Positions 11,901 through 25,938 of a stretch of 64,000 bases of DNA are shown here, in pieces. The stretch is from Haliotis asinina (taxonomy: Eukaryota; Mollusca; Gastropoda; Lepetellida; Haliotidae): assembly GCF_037392515.1 (NCBI RefSeq), contig NC_090280.1, positions 74,512,504 through 74,576,503 of the forward strand, in the 5' to 3' direction. The notes beneath the pieces were generated by a model. It did no database searches, was not told where the DNA came from, and saw only the letters and a list, made by a program, of their open reading frames with translations. The translations under genes and the position numbers were made by a program. Each line of letters begins with the position of its first letter. Positions within the stretch are counted from its first letter, which is position 1.

Positions 11901-13432
11901 CGGAATCAAGGGGTGACTTAGCCCTCTGAACTGTAGGTGGCGTGTGGTCAACAAGGATGCTATCAGACTGGAACACTGCAAATTTGCTGAAGTCATACCA
12001 GGCCTTGACGTAGATGATATATTCGGTACCATGATGCAGTGATTCTCCGTGAGGAAGGCAGTAAATGATCTTTGAACCCTTCCCTATGTCCCGCCACATA
12101 GTGTTCAAAGCATCTATTACAGCTGTGTCGCCTTTTTCCCCGAAGCTCCACTGAAATCGAGTGATATTTTTTGAAACCTGTGGCGATGAGGCCTCCCAGT
12201 GAGCAGATAGACAAGATGATGAGCTGGTAACAGTAGCATCAGACTCCAGTCCTGGGTGTACAATAATATCAGTACTCTTCCCTTTAGGAGCCGTATCAGG
12301 ACATTTTTGCTGAGAGGAAGTAAGTGAACAGTGCTGTCCCTGGACGCCACACGTGCAGTCGCCAGTGCAGTAATGAACTGCGCATCCGTAACGTTGGAGT
12401 TCCAACGTTCCCTTTGAGTGTTTAGTATCGCCGGAAACAACTGATGCGGTCACCTTTCCGATTCCACTTGATAAGCCAGCGGTATTTGTTGCTGAGATTG
12501 TCAGGATGATATTTTCTCCAGTCTGGACAAGATCACCCAGCGTTAAGGTTGCTGATTGTTCAGTGGAATTACTGTCATGCTTCATTTCCACGACCCCTTT
12601 CGACAACTCATCGCCATCAAATTTTCGACTGACGGAGATATGATAGGTTTGGATACCAGACTCAGTGTCCACAAAGCCTAGCCATTTCAGGTTTAATCGT
12701 GTCTTAGTTGCACCTTTGTCGATGACGTTTTCCCAGGCAACGGGGAACTTGAATCCACCCAGTTGCGGGGGTGTAGAATCTATACGGACCGGGGTACTTG
12801 TGGCAGTGGAACAAAGATCTGCAGCATTACATGAAGTAACAGTGGCGGTATAGACATCCCCACTTCTCATCAGATTCCCTGCTTGAAAGAGGATGGTGGT
12901 GGAATCTTGAGCACCCAGGTGAATGCTTTCCACAGCAGATGATCCATCATGTTGAGTAGACAGTGACACCAGATGTCTTTGAAGGGGACTTTCGGCATCT
13001 GTAAACTTCCAGTGAAGATGAAGCATTGAGTTCTCCCATTGTACAGTCACAGCAGACAAGTTTCTAGAGTAGGGAGATGTGAACGCTGGCTTTTCTGTTG
13101 CTACTGGAGGGGATGCATCCACGATGAAGCTGTCCGAAGTTGATGTGGCCACTAGACCTGCGTGGTTTGTAGCATTGACAGTAACATAAAGGGGATGACC
13201 AGATGGCAGTTTGAGACCAGTTTTAAGAACTGAGTCAGAAAGAAGGTTGCTAGTACTTGGAAGGACATCACACTTTCCAACCGTTGTTCCAACACACCAG
13301 TCGAAGTGGTTGATTCCTGACTCTGGGTCCTCAAATCCAAACCATCGAGCAGTAACAGTGGAACTGAAATATTTATAACACATGGAATGTGCTTAGAAAA
13401 GCTGTTAGAGCCATTACAAAATTACGAACACA

Positions 13433-13491
<59 letters not shown>

Positions 13492-16400
13492 TCAGACCAT
13501 CGCCAGCAACTGCTCTAAAGAGAAACGTGCAACCAAAAAAATCAAACACAATTAGAACATTGTTATCACTTATTCACGATAACTAAAATCCATTGCTGAT
13601 TAAGAAAAAACTAATAAACAAAATTATATAACCGCAAATCAAAAGTGCAATATTTTATTTTCTACCTCCCTACGCGATACCGAACCCAGTCAGAGCCGGT
13701 GGATGTGCACTCAAGTGTAACGAAGCTTTTTCATTGACCACTGGTTCGTTTGCTGATACGAGTAGTCGGCTCTTTGTTTACGGCTTATAACCGTGAAACA
13801 TATTAATTTCAAATTGCATGTGGTCAGTCAGTGATTGAAGGAAGGCAGGCATATAGGTGTCAATAAACCAAAAACTGAGTTTTCTCTGTGACAGTCTGCT
13901 TAACACAATCAGCATGTTTTGTTTTTTGTTTTGTTTGTTTGTTGTTGTTGTTGTTTTTCTTTTTTGTTTGTTTTTGTTTTGTTTTTTATGTAATGTGTAG
14001 ATATTTACTTGTTTGTGTGCACAACCAAGATTAGACTACTGCTCACGACCTCATACTCCGGGCAGGCATACTGTACTGTTTCAAGCTCTACGAACCTATT
14101 CACTGAGCATGTGTTATGACAGCCACGCAGCATAGTTGTTGAAACCACTTTTATTCCCAGCGCTGGGGGAAAATTAGTGAATCGTTTTAACTCCGATTTC
14201 GCTGGCCTTTTTGGTCGCATTGTTTCAACTGTATAGGTTCAATTGATGCTTTTGATGATGTGTTAGGGTAAGGGCATACCGAAAGGTATCACAATCTGCA
14301 GTTTTACGTTGCATGTGACCTTTAAAATCACATTGCGAATTCTAGAGAACAAGTTAATATATATGTTATTCGGATCACAACGTTACAACGACATGAAATA
14401 CAACCCTAGCATAGTTGAAAAGATTACCAAAACGTAAATACAACATAAATAGGACGTGCGCAACACGTGGTGACACCATAAATGCGACTTCTTAGTATAA
14501 TGTTCCTCAGAGATAATTTCATAACACTGCGACAACAAAGTTTGCAAAAACCATTTGACGACGTGACATCATTAGCGTGTAAGAAATAAATATTGCTATC
14601 GCACTCTTAGTCCACATGATCCCTAGAATGGTGACCGATTTTCTGTTGCTGGTGACCTTTAGCCTGTTTTTATATTGTAACGTCCTAAATAGTACATAAC
14701 TGTAAGCCACTGACTAGTTTAAAATCTCTAACTGTGATATGCTAGTTATTTTACTGTCCTTCTCAGACAGATTTTAAGATATAACTTTAAACTCATTTAA
14801 ATATAACCCTTTTAAGTCACGTTGTGAAATGTTGCCACAGTAACTATTGATATTAACTCACTTATATCAACATCATGCAACTACAAAATAATGAATATAA
14901 TTACGCATGTCCATGGTATTTATGGTGTTGTCCATCATGTCCAACAAAGACCACGCCAGGAACTGGAGGCGAGTTGTCCAGGATGATCCCATCTGATGCA
15001 GACTTCGAGCAAAGCCCTGCATGGTTGCAAGCTTCTACATTGCAGTAGAGTTTAACCCCTACAGGCAGGTTTCCAGTCCATGATATGTCTATAAACAAGA
15101 CGATATGTAAATGCTTGTGTCATCTCTGAAATTCACTGTGCATTCTTTTACACAGGGAAGTGCATTGGTTGTAGATTGTGATCTCCTAGTCGTTTGATAA
15201 GGTTTTACGCCATGCATTTGTGAAACATCTTCACTGTGAAGCATAGCATTTACGTCTGTTCGCATCATGAAGAGTGTAACGTGTTCGTATTATTATGTTG
15301 GTAGACATCGCTAACTAAAGTTTTTGTTTAGTTGTATATATTCCAGTGAGTGTATTATGTGGTAACTAAGTCGAGAATCTGATATATACCTGATCCCAGA
15401 CCAGCATGAGTTACGGTCTTAACATCATCCAGATGAGGTTGGGTCCCTAAACTCACATAGAAGGATGTGAGGCCAGAATGGGGATCATCGAATCCGGACC
15501 AGTGACACGAGTACCTGTCTGTGTTAGTCTGGTAGTCTAGCTCATCCTGCAATTCACCATGAAGAAAGCAAAGCTATGTGAAGTTGAAGCAACGAACAAC
15601 ACTTTATTGATATCCTGTGTCAAACATACTTTGTTTCACTTTGTCATCAATATTCAAGCTGTATGGTGGCGGTTTGTAAATTATCTGAAGTCTGGACCAG
15701 AAAACCCAGTAATCTACACCATGAACGTCGATCTGCGGGATCGCTGCTGTAACTAAGGATACGATGACATTTGATCGCGTAAGTCAGCTGTAAGACCTGG
15801 GCCCTGTTTCACAAAGCTCTCGTAAGCCTAAGACCTCGTAACGTTTCTCGTAGTAATCTTGTCACAGTGCGGTGCAATGGCTACGAGAAAACTTCCGAGA
15901 TCTTAAAGCTTTCGGCAGTTTAGTGAAATGGGCACCAGGGCCTAGATGTTCGAAGCTCCTTAGCGCTAACACAGTCATACTTCAACATTAACTTATAACC
16001 ACCTCAGCGCTAAGAGGCCTTCGAAAATCTAGGCCCAATCTTCACGGGTCATATCAATGCTGACCCTCACCTGCTTTCCAGCATCTGTAACAACACCTTG
16101 TGAAGGAGGCGATGTGTCCACGGTGAAGGGATTGGAAACCGCCATGGAAGTCAGGCCAGCTCTGTTTGTACTCTGAAAATACATTTAACACCAATTTCAT
16201 TTGTCCCCCGGTATATTTTAGACATACGTACAGCGGTATGCCTACGCTAACGAAGGGGCTATGGATACTCAAGGTGGAGACAAGAACGTCGTTTGTACCA
16301 TTATTCTAGCAAAATATTCATGGCCATCTATAAATCCATTTATGTTGATGTCTGCAAAGGCCTCTGCATATTCCGTGAAAGGCAACAGTGTTCCAGTGAT

Positions 16401-19400
16401 GGTCGACCCTATGGCCAGGTACGTTGAAAGGATGCCAGACTCGGGATCTTCGAATCCCGTCCAATGAATGGTGAGTCTATTTGTTGACACTACACTGTGC
16501 CTGTTGAGTGAGTTGCCGATGAAAATGTCTCCTGTCTTAGGTGGTGTAACGTCAACCAGAACGACATCTGATGTTGCAGATGCTGAGTGTCCAAGTCGGT
16601 CAAAAGCTGAAATAACAACCAAAATATTGCAATCATTTGCTTTCATGATATATGTAGTTTTCAATCTATCACAGCGTATACACCCGCAAAGCACACACAA
16701 TAAATATTTGTAGTAAGTGTATGTTACAAGATGGCACACACCTGTTCTTCTGCCATAAACGACCAAATGCACAGCACAACACAGCACAGCACAACTGCTT
16801 TGTCCTTTAAGCAAGCTCGAATAATAAATGGGACTTACCTTTCACTGTAACATAGAAGGTTTGACCAGTTGCTAGTGTAACATTTGGTATATGGACGCTG
16901 TGTGCAAGGCCAACATTGGTGAACGACTGAACATCTTGACCACCTGGAAAGGTACCTGTAAACACATGCATGTTAGAACAACTGTTCATTCAGGATATGT
17001 GGATACATGAAAATATTTGTATGCGTTTGTTGCATGCTCGGTACACCATTAGGCAATAATCGAGTGTGATTTCCGTGTCTGTGATGCAGGTATGTTTCAA
17101 GAAATGCCCATTTTTCACATACGTACCTATGGCATAGGAGTAATAGGCGATGCCCAAATCAGTTCCCTCCAGATCCTGTCCTTGGTCGCTAAAGCCTGAC
17201 CACTCTGTCACCAAAGCATCCAGTTCTGTTAGAAACCCATTCCGTAGGTTCAGTATCCGAACTTCGCCTTGTTGGGGAGGAAGATCATCAATGGTGACAC
17301 CGTTGCCACATTCCGATATTCCTGAGCTGTGTGGTGTGACAGGCGGGCTTTGCACACATATATAGTAATTCATACGGTCCATTAGCTTCACATCGTTGAA
17401 AACAGCAATAGGTCCTTCAGTATTTACATTTGTGATGCATTTGTCATCAACTGTGCATGTGCTTGGAATGAGGGGTTCTTTCATTAGGTACCAAGTGTTT
17501 CTGCCTTCTAACCCATCCATCACACCAGCCAGTTTAACGTCAGATTCAGCGACATCAGTTTCAAATGAAGGAAGATTCTCAGTTTGCTGCCTGTCTAACA
17601 TCTCTTCAATCTCCGGAATATCTTTCTGGTCAACTTCAACGAGTCTGTTCCCGTGGTTTCTTGCATGATTCAGAGTTTGGCAGGATGTACCAGACAACCC
17701 GGATGGACATATGACTCGGACACATATGTTGATGGTACTGTGAGAATGAACATGGTCATCCAGACAGACATCAGACTGGAAACAAATGCAAACACATCCA
17801 TCACATGACAATTTCCCCATAAGAGTTAGAAAATCAAAGTGTTTAAAGAATATGCTAATCTTTATCATACGTCGGATACAGAACATTAGCGTTTATATTA
17901 CCTCTCCTTTGGCAAGTGACTGGTCTGTTCTCCAGGATGTAAACGGATTGTGATGTTTATCTGAAGCAGTCCACTGGTAGATGATCCTCGCTGAATCTTC
18001 GGGATCCTCCTCACAGTCAACACTATCAACATGTATGGCTACGTTGTGACAAGAGGAAATAGTTCTATTAGTAAACCATGGTGTTATGGATACTGTTGGC
18101 ATTTTGGAGATAACCCTAACTCCATCTGAAGATTTCCATGGTAAACACACCGTGTCAAAGCACGGCCTTACAAACGTGTGATATACCTGACCATGTTTTA
18201 GGACCATATTTGTGAAGTCTGCATAGTCAGTGCCACTGTTTACTACAGCAGTTGACAGCGTTTTAAAACACTGTGTGTTATTTACACATTGCATTCCTTC
18301 TTTCAGAGCAGCCTCGAAATGCGTTGTAAACTTCTTCCATGGGCCATCATAGTGCCAGTGAGATGACACTTTGGACTTGGACAACGTGTAATCAATGTCC
18401 ATTGAGCACATGCGAATAGTTGAGTTGCTGATGTCATCTGTAGAATTAGTTACGTTGAAGTGAGGGAAATGTGTCAATGGTATAAACCGATAGGTGCCCT
18501 GCTTCCTTCCATCAATGTTTATGCTTGACATGAAGAGAAGATCTTTCGATGTTATTGCTCCATTTAAAGAATTTTGAAACTCAACAAAATAACTCTGACC
18601 AATATGGAGAGAGGCAGCTGGCGTGTAAGACCTGTTTGTTTCTTTGACTAAACCAAAACTGGCGTGGTCACACGCTGTTCCATCAAACACTTCCAATATG
18701 AATCTGTTATCAGCTGGTTTATCAATAATAATGAAACCATCAGATGAAGCATACGATGTTCCCCCAGAGCACGTCGCCCTTACCGTGGCATAATACTTCA
18801 CACGTGGCATTAGACCTGTTGCAGTTACACATGAACTTGCGTTGTTCACGCGTCTGAATGGGCTGATGTCACTTCCGTTGGCAGTAGATCCTAGCGCCAC
18901 TGCAAACTGTACATCTTTGTGATGGTGGAAGCCGTTCCACTTGACACAGGTCTGCTTTAGTGTAAAATGAAAATCAACATCTTCATTCCCATCAACATGC
19001 ACTGGATCAATGTCATAGACTAAGCCATGTCCTGGTGGGAATCTCGATGGTACCGTAATCCCCTCGGTTTTTACGACAGTGAAATGGCCAGCGGAGTTGT
19101 ACACATACAGTTCAAAGATAAATGGTTTATTGAGCTCCGAGTCCATCTCTTGCAGTCTTTCGAGAGGGTATCTGATACATCCAGCATGACCATCTGTTTG
19201 ACACGCTTTTCTGATGTGCTTTGGTGTTTGTAGTATGGGTGTTACGTGCTGTCCATTATGCTCTGAAAATGAATCGTATCCATGGTACTATTAACGCTTC
19301 AAAATATGGTTAAATGCAAAAATGTGAAAAATGGGTTATGACCAGGTCATATTCACATGGCCGATCATGGAGCTGGTTATTTGTTAAGATACGTACTTCA

Positions 19401-22400
19401 GAACCGATCGCGTCAAGATTAGTTCAATGATGAGCAAGTGAAAGACATTCCCTCATATCGACTATTATCTGTTCTAAATCTTCCTGAAGTTCACTAATAT
19501 GAAAGGACGATTCCAGAACACATCTACAGTTTTTAGATAAATCACTGTGAGGTTTGATTCAAATCACGACAATCTTCGTGATAATATCCCAAATTCGAAT
19601 TAAATTATGGAACGTTTTCGCAGGAGAGATATTAACTCAGTTTCAATCGAATGTCATAATCGCTATGTACGTAAGGTTTTTATAATGTCAAAAACTTACT
19701 AATTCTGTAGAGAACAGTAAATTGGGAATCCTGCTGCTCTGGATCTGTAAACGTATTCTTCTGCCAAGTGATCATAACAAAATCGCCCTCAGATACCGGT
19801 GTTATTTTCCCAGTTATGACAGGTGGTGTATTGTCAATCATGACTGGTCCAAATGTTACAAGTGTGCTCAATCCAGCTTTAGTCACTACCTTCATAAATA
19901 TGTAGAAAACGTTCTTCCCAGCAAACCCTGCATGGTTCAGCTTAAAGGAGTGTCGCCCTTTACTTGATGCATAGTTCAAGACGTCTGGGTCATGAATGGT
20001 TGACTTGTCACTTCCAAATGCTACTGAAAAATCCTTTAGTTGACTATCGTTCGCTGAACAGGTCCAGTGCAAGTCGATCTTGTCAGATGGAAGAAAGATA
20101 ATGGAATTAGTAATGAAATCAAGCGATCCGCAAAGACTATCAGCCAATTCTGTATCGTTCAAAATATCATTGCTCTTTGGAAATATGTTAGCAACAGTTG
20201 GCATTATCTTGGATTTGCACCTCTGTAAACATTTAAGAGTCTTTGTAACTGGTCTAAGTGTCAGGTTTCTTGTGACAAGCCAGAGTTCGTCATCCACACA
20301 TGCGATATGTTCCTGTGATGTTTGTGCCTTGCTAAGGGACACATTGAAGAGTGTTGGAGAGGATATGTCCCTAGTGATCCCGTCAGAACATGCAGGCTTT
20401 GAAGGACTAGATGCCTTATTAAACCCTATAACTGTTGTATAATATTTTGTCATCTCTTTCCGTATTGTTAATTTTGCAGCATTGATGCCTTCTGCAACAG
20501 TGACAGTGTCTGTATTGTTCTGCATTTCATCCAGGGTCAAACACTTTGAGGCCAGACTGACCAGGTAGTGACTGATGCCACTGTCACGGTCAATAAACCC
20601 TGCCCAATTGACCAGTACAGTATCCTCACTTGTGTAGTCCACATCAGGTCCGTCCACTGCTCCTTCGTTAACGGTCCCTGCTTCAGGAGGAGAGGTGTCC
20701 ACGAGAATGTCCAAGTGTTCGATGTTCTTCAAGCCAGCTCCGTTTGTTGCCACAACTGTGAAGTACACGGCCTGATTGTGTTGAGCACCATTGCCTTTGT
20801 TTGCCACAAGCTTATTTAGATTGACGATGTAGTTATGCAACTGACATTCTCCGACAGAAGGGCAGTAGCAGCTTGAAAGGGAGGCACATTCCTGCAAACA
20901 AAATATCATCACATGATCACTGTAAAGTAGTATAACATGACAATATTAATTCATTACAGAAACTCGTTTTTTGACACGAGTATTCCGTATTTGACAGATA
21001 GGGAGACAGACAAGTTATCTTTCTGTTTAGGCCTGTCATTATCAGGTCATACGCAGAAATAGACATCGTGGATAACTATGTCAAGAAAATACACTCTTCA
21101 AAAAAAAAGAAACGCAAAACCAAAATATCAATGAAAATATGGTGTTATTCAAGGACGTGTAGATCAGAGGAAAACATGAAGACGCATGAATGAAGGTTTG
21201 TGGAGCAATGCATTGCTACCGTGTCCATATTTCATGAGAATAACAGTCATCACAGTCAGTACTGCTGTCCACCAGGTGGTGTTGAAGTCAGTACCTCGAA
21301 TGGCCACCTCCAGCTGCTACCACTGCCCGACAGGTCCTGGGTACAGATCGAATCGGTCGTTGGATGTTTTGGTGTGGAATACTTCTACATTCCTCCTGCA
21401 GCATGTGGAACCACTGTTGAAGATTCTGTGGTGGATTACGACTTCGCCGTATCCTTCTATCGATCTTATCCCAAAGGTGTTCGACTGGGTTTAGATCCGG
21501 GGCTCTGGAGGACAAGGGGAGGGTACTGATGTTGTTATTGGCCAGGTAGTTCACGGGGGCACGTGCTGTGTGGGGCCAGGCGTTGTCCTGTTGGAAGAGC
21601 TGCCGTTGACGGTCAACAAGGTGAAGGACGCGCGAACGGAGAACCTGGTTGATGTATCGATTGGCCGTCAGATTGCCTTGGACAAGCACAAGTTCCGATC
21701 GGGTGTGTGAGATCGCAGCCCACGCCATAACACTCTCTTCACGGAATCTGTCCACCTGTCTGATGCAGGTTAGGAGCAAAACGTTCATGACGGCGTCTGT
21801 AGATACGGTCTCTACCCTCACGTCGCCTGAGGAGATAACGGGATTCATGGCTACACCATATGAGCCTCCAGTTTCCCAGCCACCATGACAGCACCGTGTT
21901 ACACCAGCTCACTCGTCGAAGTCGATGTAGTCGAGTCAAGGAGGGGGCAACTTTTGGACGTTTGGCAAGTATTCCGGCACGTACCGATCTTGGACAGGTG
22001 TGGTGACTCTAGGTCTTCCTGATCTTAGACGGTCGTTTGTCGAATTCGTTTGAAGAAATCGATCCCACGATCGAGTTATTGTGCTGGGATGAACGTTGAC
22101 GATCCTTGCCACCTCACTGTTTGTTTCGGCAGATTGCAATCATCCATTTGCCCCATTTTGATAGGCAGTGTTGGGAAATCCCATTTTCGTGTACAGAACT
22201 TGCAAAGATCGTGCATGAAATTGTGAGATTCGTTTGGGTCTTTTATAGTTACGTGCTGTACTCATGATTTGCACGCGAGAAACAATCCTTGTGCCAATCC
22301 CGACTGATAAAACCGTTCAAAATCATTTTTGGTTGCGTCTGGACAAGCAAGATCTTCTACAACAATCAGCAAGACTAACGAAATGTTTGAGTTTACATAT

Positions 22401-25400
22401 GTGTACAAAATTGTAAGTATCATCTTTTAATTTCATTTTGCGTTTCTTCTCTTTTTTCTTTTTTGAAGAGTGTATATTCTGTTAAAGCAAAGAGTTACAT
22501 TCTGAACTACATACACAACATCATATATTATGGAACCTACATCGGTTCTCAACTAAAAATTATTCCTATAATAATTCATAGTTACCGTTCCATTCAGTTT
22601 TTCTACAGGTAGTACGCCATGGCCAAGGTCTTGTGATGAATCTTTGGTGCCAAGATACCATTCCACAGTTATGATGCCACTGTGAGGATCCATAACATCA
22701 AACTGTAGCTCCATGGTAGAAAGATCGGGATTGTCGTGGGCATAAACCTGCTTGTTTCCATTCTTAAGCAGCCACATGTTTAAAACATCAGGACCAGTCG
22801 AATCAATGTGGACACGTACCGTTTCCTGCAAAGAGTGGTTTACTATATCCTTCGGTCTTATTGCGATATCATACGTTTGACCATCTTGCAAGTGAGGAGA
22901 AATACAGAAAGATTGATCGATGAAGTGGGGAACCATTGCCCAGTTTGTCTTGGCGTGCTGGTCAATGGTGTAAGAATACATAAATTCAATGATGCCATCG
23001 ACGTTAGGGGTCCCAGATACAGGTAGCGTCCCAGATGTTTGGTCATAATCAGATGCCAAGCCTGTCTGGGGAGATACTTTATCCAACAGCTTGTTTGTCC
23101 TCATTTTGTCGTTGTAGTAACGGCCCTTCCAGTCAATGCAAATGTGTCCCAGGTTTGTCTGCCATTTGTAGCCCGATGTCGTTGTTGCTGACACAACCCG
23201 CAGTGGTTTAGATGGAGCTTTCATCAGTTTAGATGAGCTGTCGACCAGCACCAAACGTCGAACGTATTGGATGTTTCCAGCTTTATCATGAACCTCCAGA
23301 ATGACAGCATAGAGCCCATATGTGTTAGGGAGGTGAAAGGATTTATCCAACGTAAACGTTTTAAACGTTAGATCCAGACCTTTAAGTGGCGTTTGTAGGA
23401 CATCAATCACATTTCCTTTATTTACAGTTTTGAGAATCCGCAGTTTCATGTATTGTAAGCCAGATGCTGAGTCGGGCTTTCCACCGCTTGGTACTGGATC
23501 TGTCCAGCCAGAGGTTTTGACGTTAATCACACCTACAACAAGAGAATTCCGTGATGTGCAAAAGACAATGAAAACATTCATGTTATGATAGCACAAATGA
23601 AACTTGTGACAATTCGGGTTAGAATTGGTCTTCAGTACCATATACTTGTCGTAAGAGGCAATACACGGGATCGGGTGGTCAGGCTAGGTTTGCATGGCAT
23701 GTACATCGATGCTCATGCTGTTGAACACTGATCCAGACTCGATTATTTACAGACTACCTACATTTAGGTGGGTTATTGCTTTGTGCAGCGTTAAACAACA
23801 AGCAAACAGTGTTAACGCAAATCGTCAAATGGCCTTAATATTTCTAAGACACACCTGTACGTGATATGCGTGTTGATAACTGTAACGGCTTGGATGAGCA
23901 ATGCCCTGTTCGTGTCTGGGAGCAGTGAACTGGTTTACCACTGTCATACCGGAAACAGATATCTTTAAAGGATGCTCTTGAGGAATAGATCTGGGTTCCT
24001 AGGTGATGTCTGTCAAAGTTTTGATACCTGAAGTAACCTCCTCCAGCAGCCCAAAAGCGTACACACAACCTGAATAATGTGAATATGCATGAATAAGCTT
24101 TGCATCTCCATGGAAACTGAAGTACAATCAGGTGTCTCTGAACACTGATATGTTCAGGGTTACCAAGAATAACCGCGACGGAAGGGTTTGAGATCATAGG
24201 TTGATGGTTCAGTAATATCATGGACCGGTGAATATTCTCGTAAGTGTTGATCTTCAGTGACCCATGCTTATCTTACCAGGCGACTAACGGGATCGCGTTT
24301 TCAGGCACAAGTCATCAGTTCCCAGTTGCGCAGATCGATGCCCATGCTTTTGAATCACTGGACCGTCTGGTTCCGACTCGATTATTTACAGGCCGCGGCC
24401 GTGTAGCAGGAACATTGCTCATTGCTAAGTGGAGCGTAAAAATAAACTCACTCAGTCAGTCACTAATATCATGGTCATGAAATCACTTTGGGGTTACTCA
24501 GGAAATTTCATAACGTGTCAGTGTAGTAGGTTCTTATAACAGAGGGCGATAGGACGTTGTTAGATGTGCATAATGAACCTGCACAATATGGAATAGCGTT
24601 TGCTCAGTCACACCAGTCCCTGACTGATCTACCAATAAACATGTCATGATGGCTCAGGGTGACACTGACTTGACGTTCATTTTGACGTCATCATACACGA
24701 CCATGACCATCCAGGAACTGCAGCATGGCTCCTCCCGAACCAAACAAACGTTACTCAATCCATTATTCGTTGCTCTCAGGAATGCCTACATGCCCACACA
24801 AATTTTGACCCAGATTTTACACTGTTTTGTCATACAGGGAGCAGCAAAGAAACGCAACCCTGTTTGCTATCAAGTTTTAACTAGATCAAATAAACATGAA
24901 CGCTTACGTATACTTCATTTTTTTTCGAAACTTGCGTTGCTTTTGCCGTTCACTAAATGCTCATACCTTTCCCCATCGTGGATTCCTGGATGTACAGACA
25001 CTGTTCGTTGACAAGTGAAAGAAGGAGACGGTGAAGTGTTTACAAGAGGTTTTGAGCAGTCACTGCCGCCATGTAAAGGAACTGTAGACAGGCTAGATGC
25101 GTGACCTGGATGAGAAGATATTTGAGCAGATCAGTGTAGAATTTGTGACTGAATCTCATCATCATTACACATTATTGCACTGCTACAACTTTTTTCATGT
25201 AGATGAGAGGGGAAATAAGCAATTACACAAAAGCTTAAGCGTTTCTTTCTTTTTTTAAGGTTTCTTCACAAGCTTTGTATCGCATAGTTTGGGACGAAAC
25301 CAGTAAAACATAAAGGAACAGTAGCACTTTCAGGTGATCCCCATTTTTCATTCAGAATATATACCTTTTAGTGAAAAGTCAAAGCGATGTTTTGATCATG

Positions 25401-25904
25401 AAATATGTTGCCTTAAACTTATTCAAATCTCCAACCCAGATCATATTATGACAGAAAACAGCAATTCATTTCTTTTCATCAAAGTGTTTATGGGTGTACT
25501 ATCTAGATTAGTTTGAATTTGCAAATGTCATGTCCATGTAAAACAGTTTATACCAGTTACAGAAATCTTCGTCAATGTTGTCTTAGCAGCAACTATTCCG
25601 TATCCTTGCTGGTAGATGTAGTTTGGTGGATTTCGGATGTCAAGATTATCCAACTTGGCACCAAACAGAAAGTATACAGAATTCGGTATCAGGTTGACAT
25701 AAGTATCGGATTCTTGAAGACATCCAGTGTTGGAGCCATGTGTGGAATTCCGCACCCTCTTGTTTGCATCGGCCATACCAAGGTGGCACGTCAGAAGCTG
25801 TGGCGTCTGAACAACTTGAAATAGAAAATTGATTTCTTTATTTCTGAAATGTTTACGCAACATAAATGTTCATATTCTGAAATATTTCAAATTTACATAC
25901 TTAG

Positions 25905-25938
<34 letters not shown>

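Noticed and set aside
21186..21888. Plus-strand open frames of 80-109 codons
   Set aside because: Antisense shadows of the Tc1-like transposase on the minus strand.
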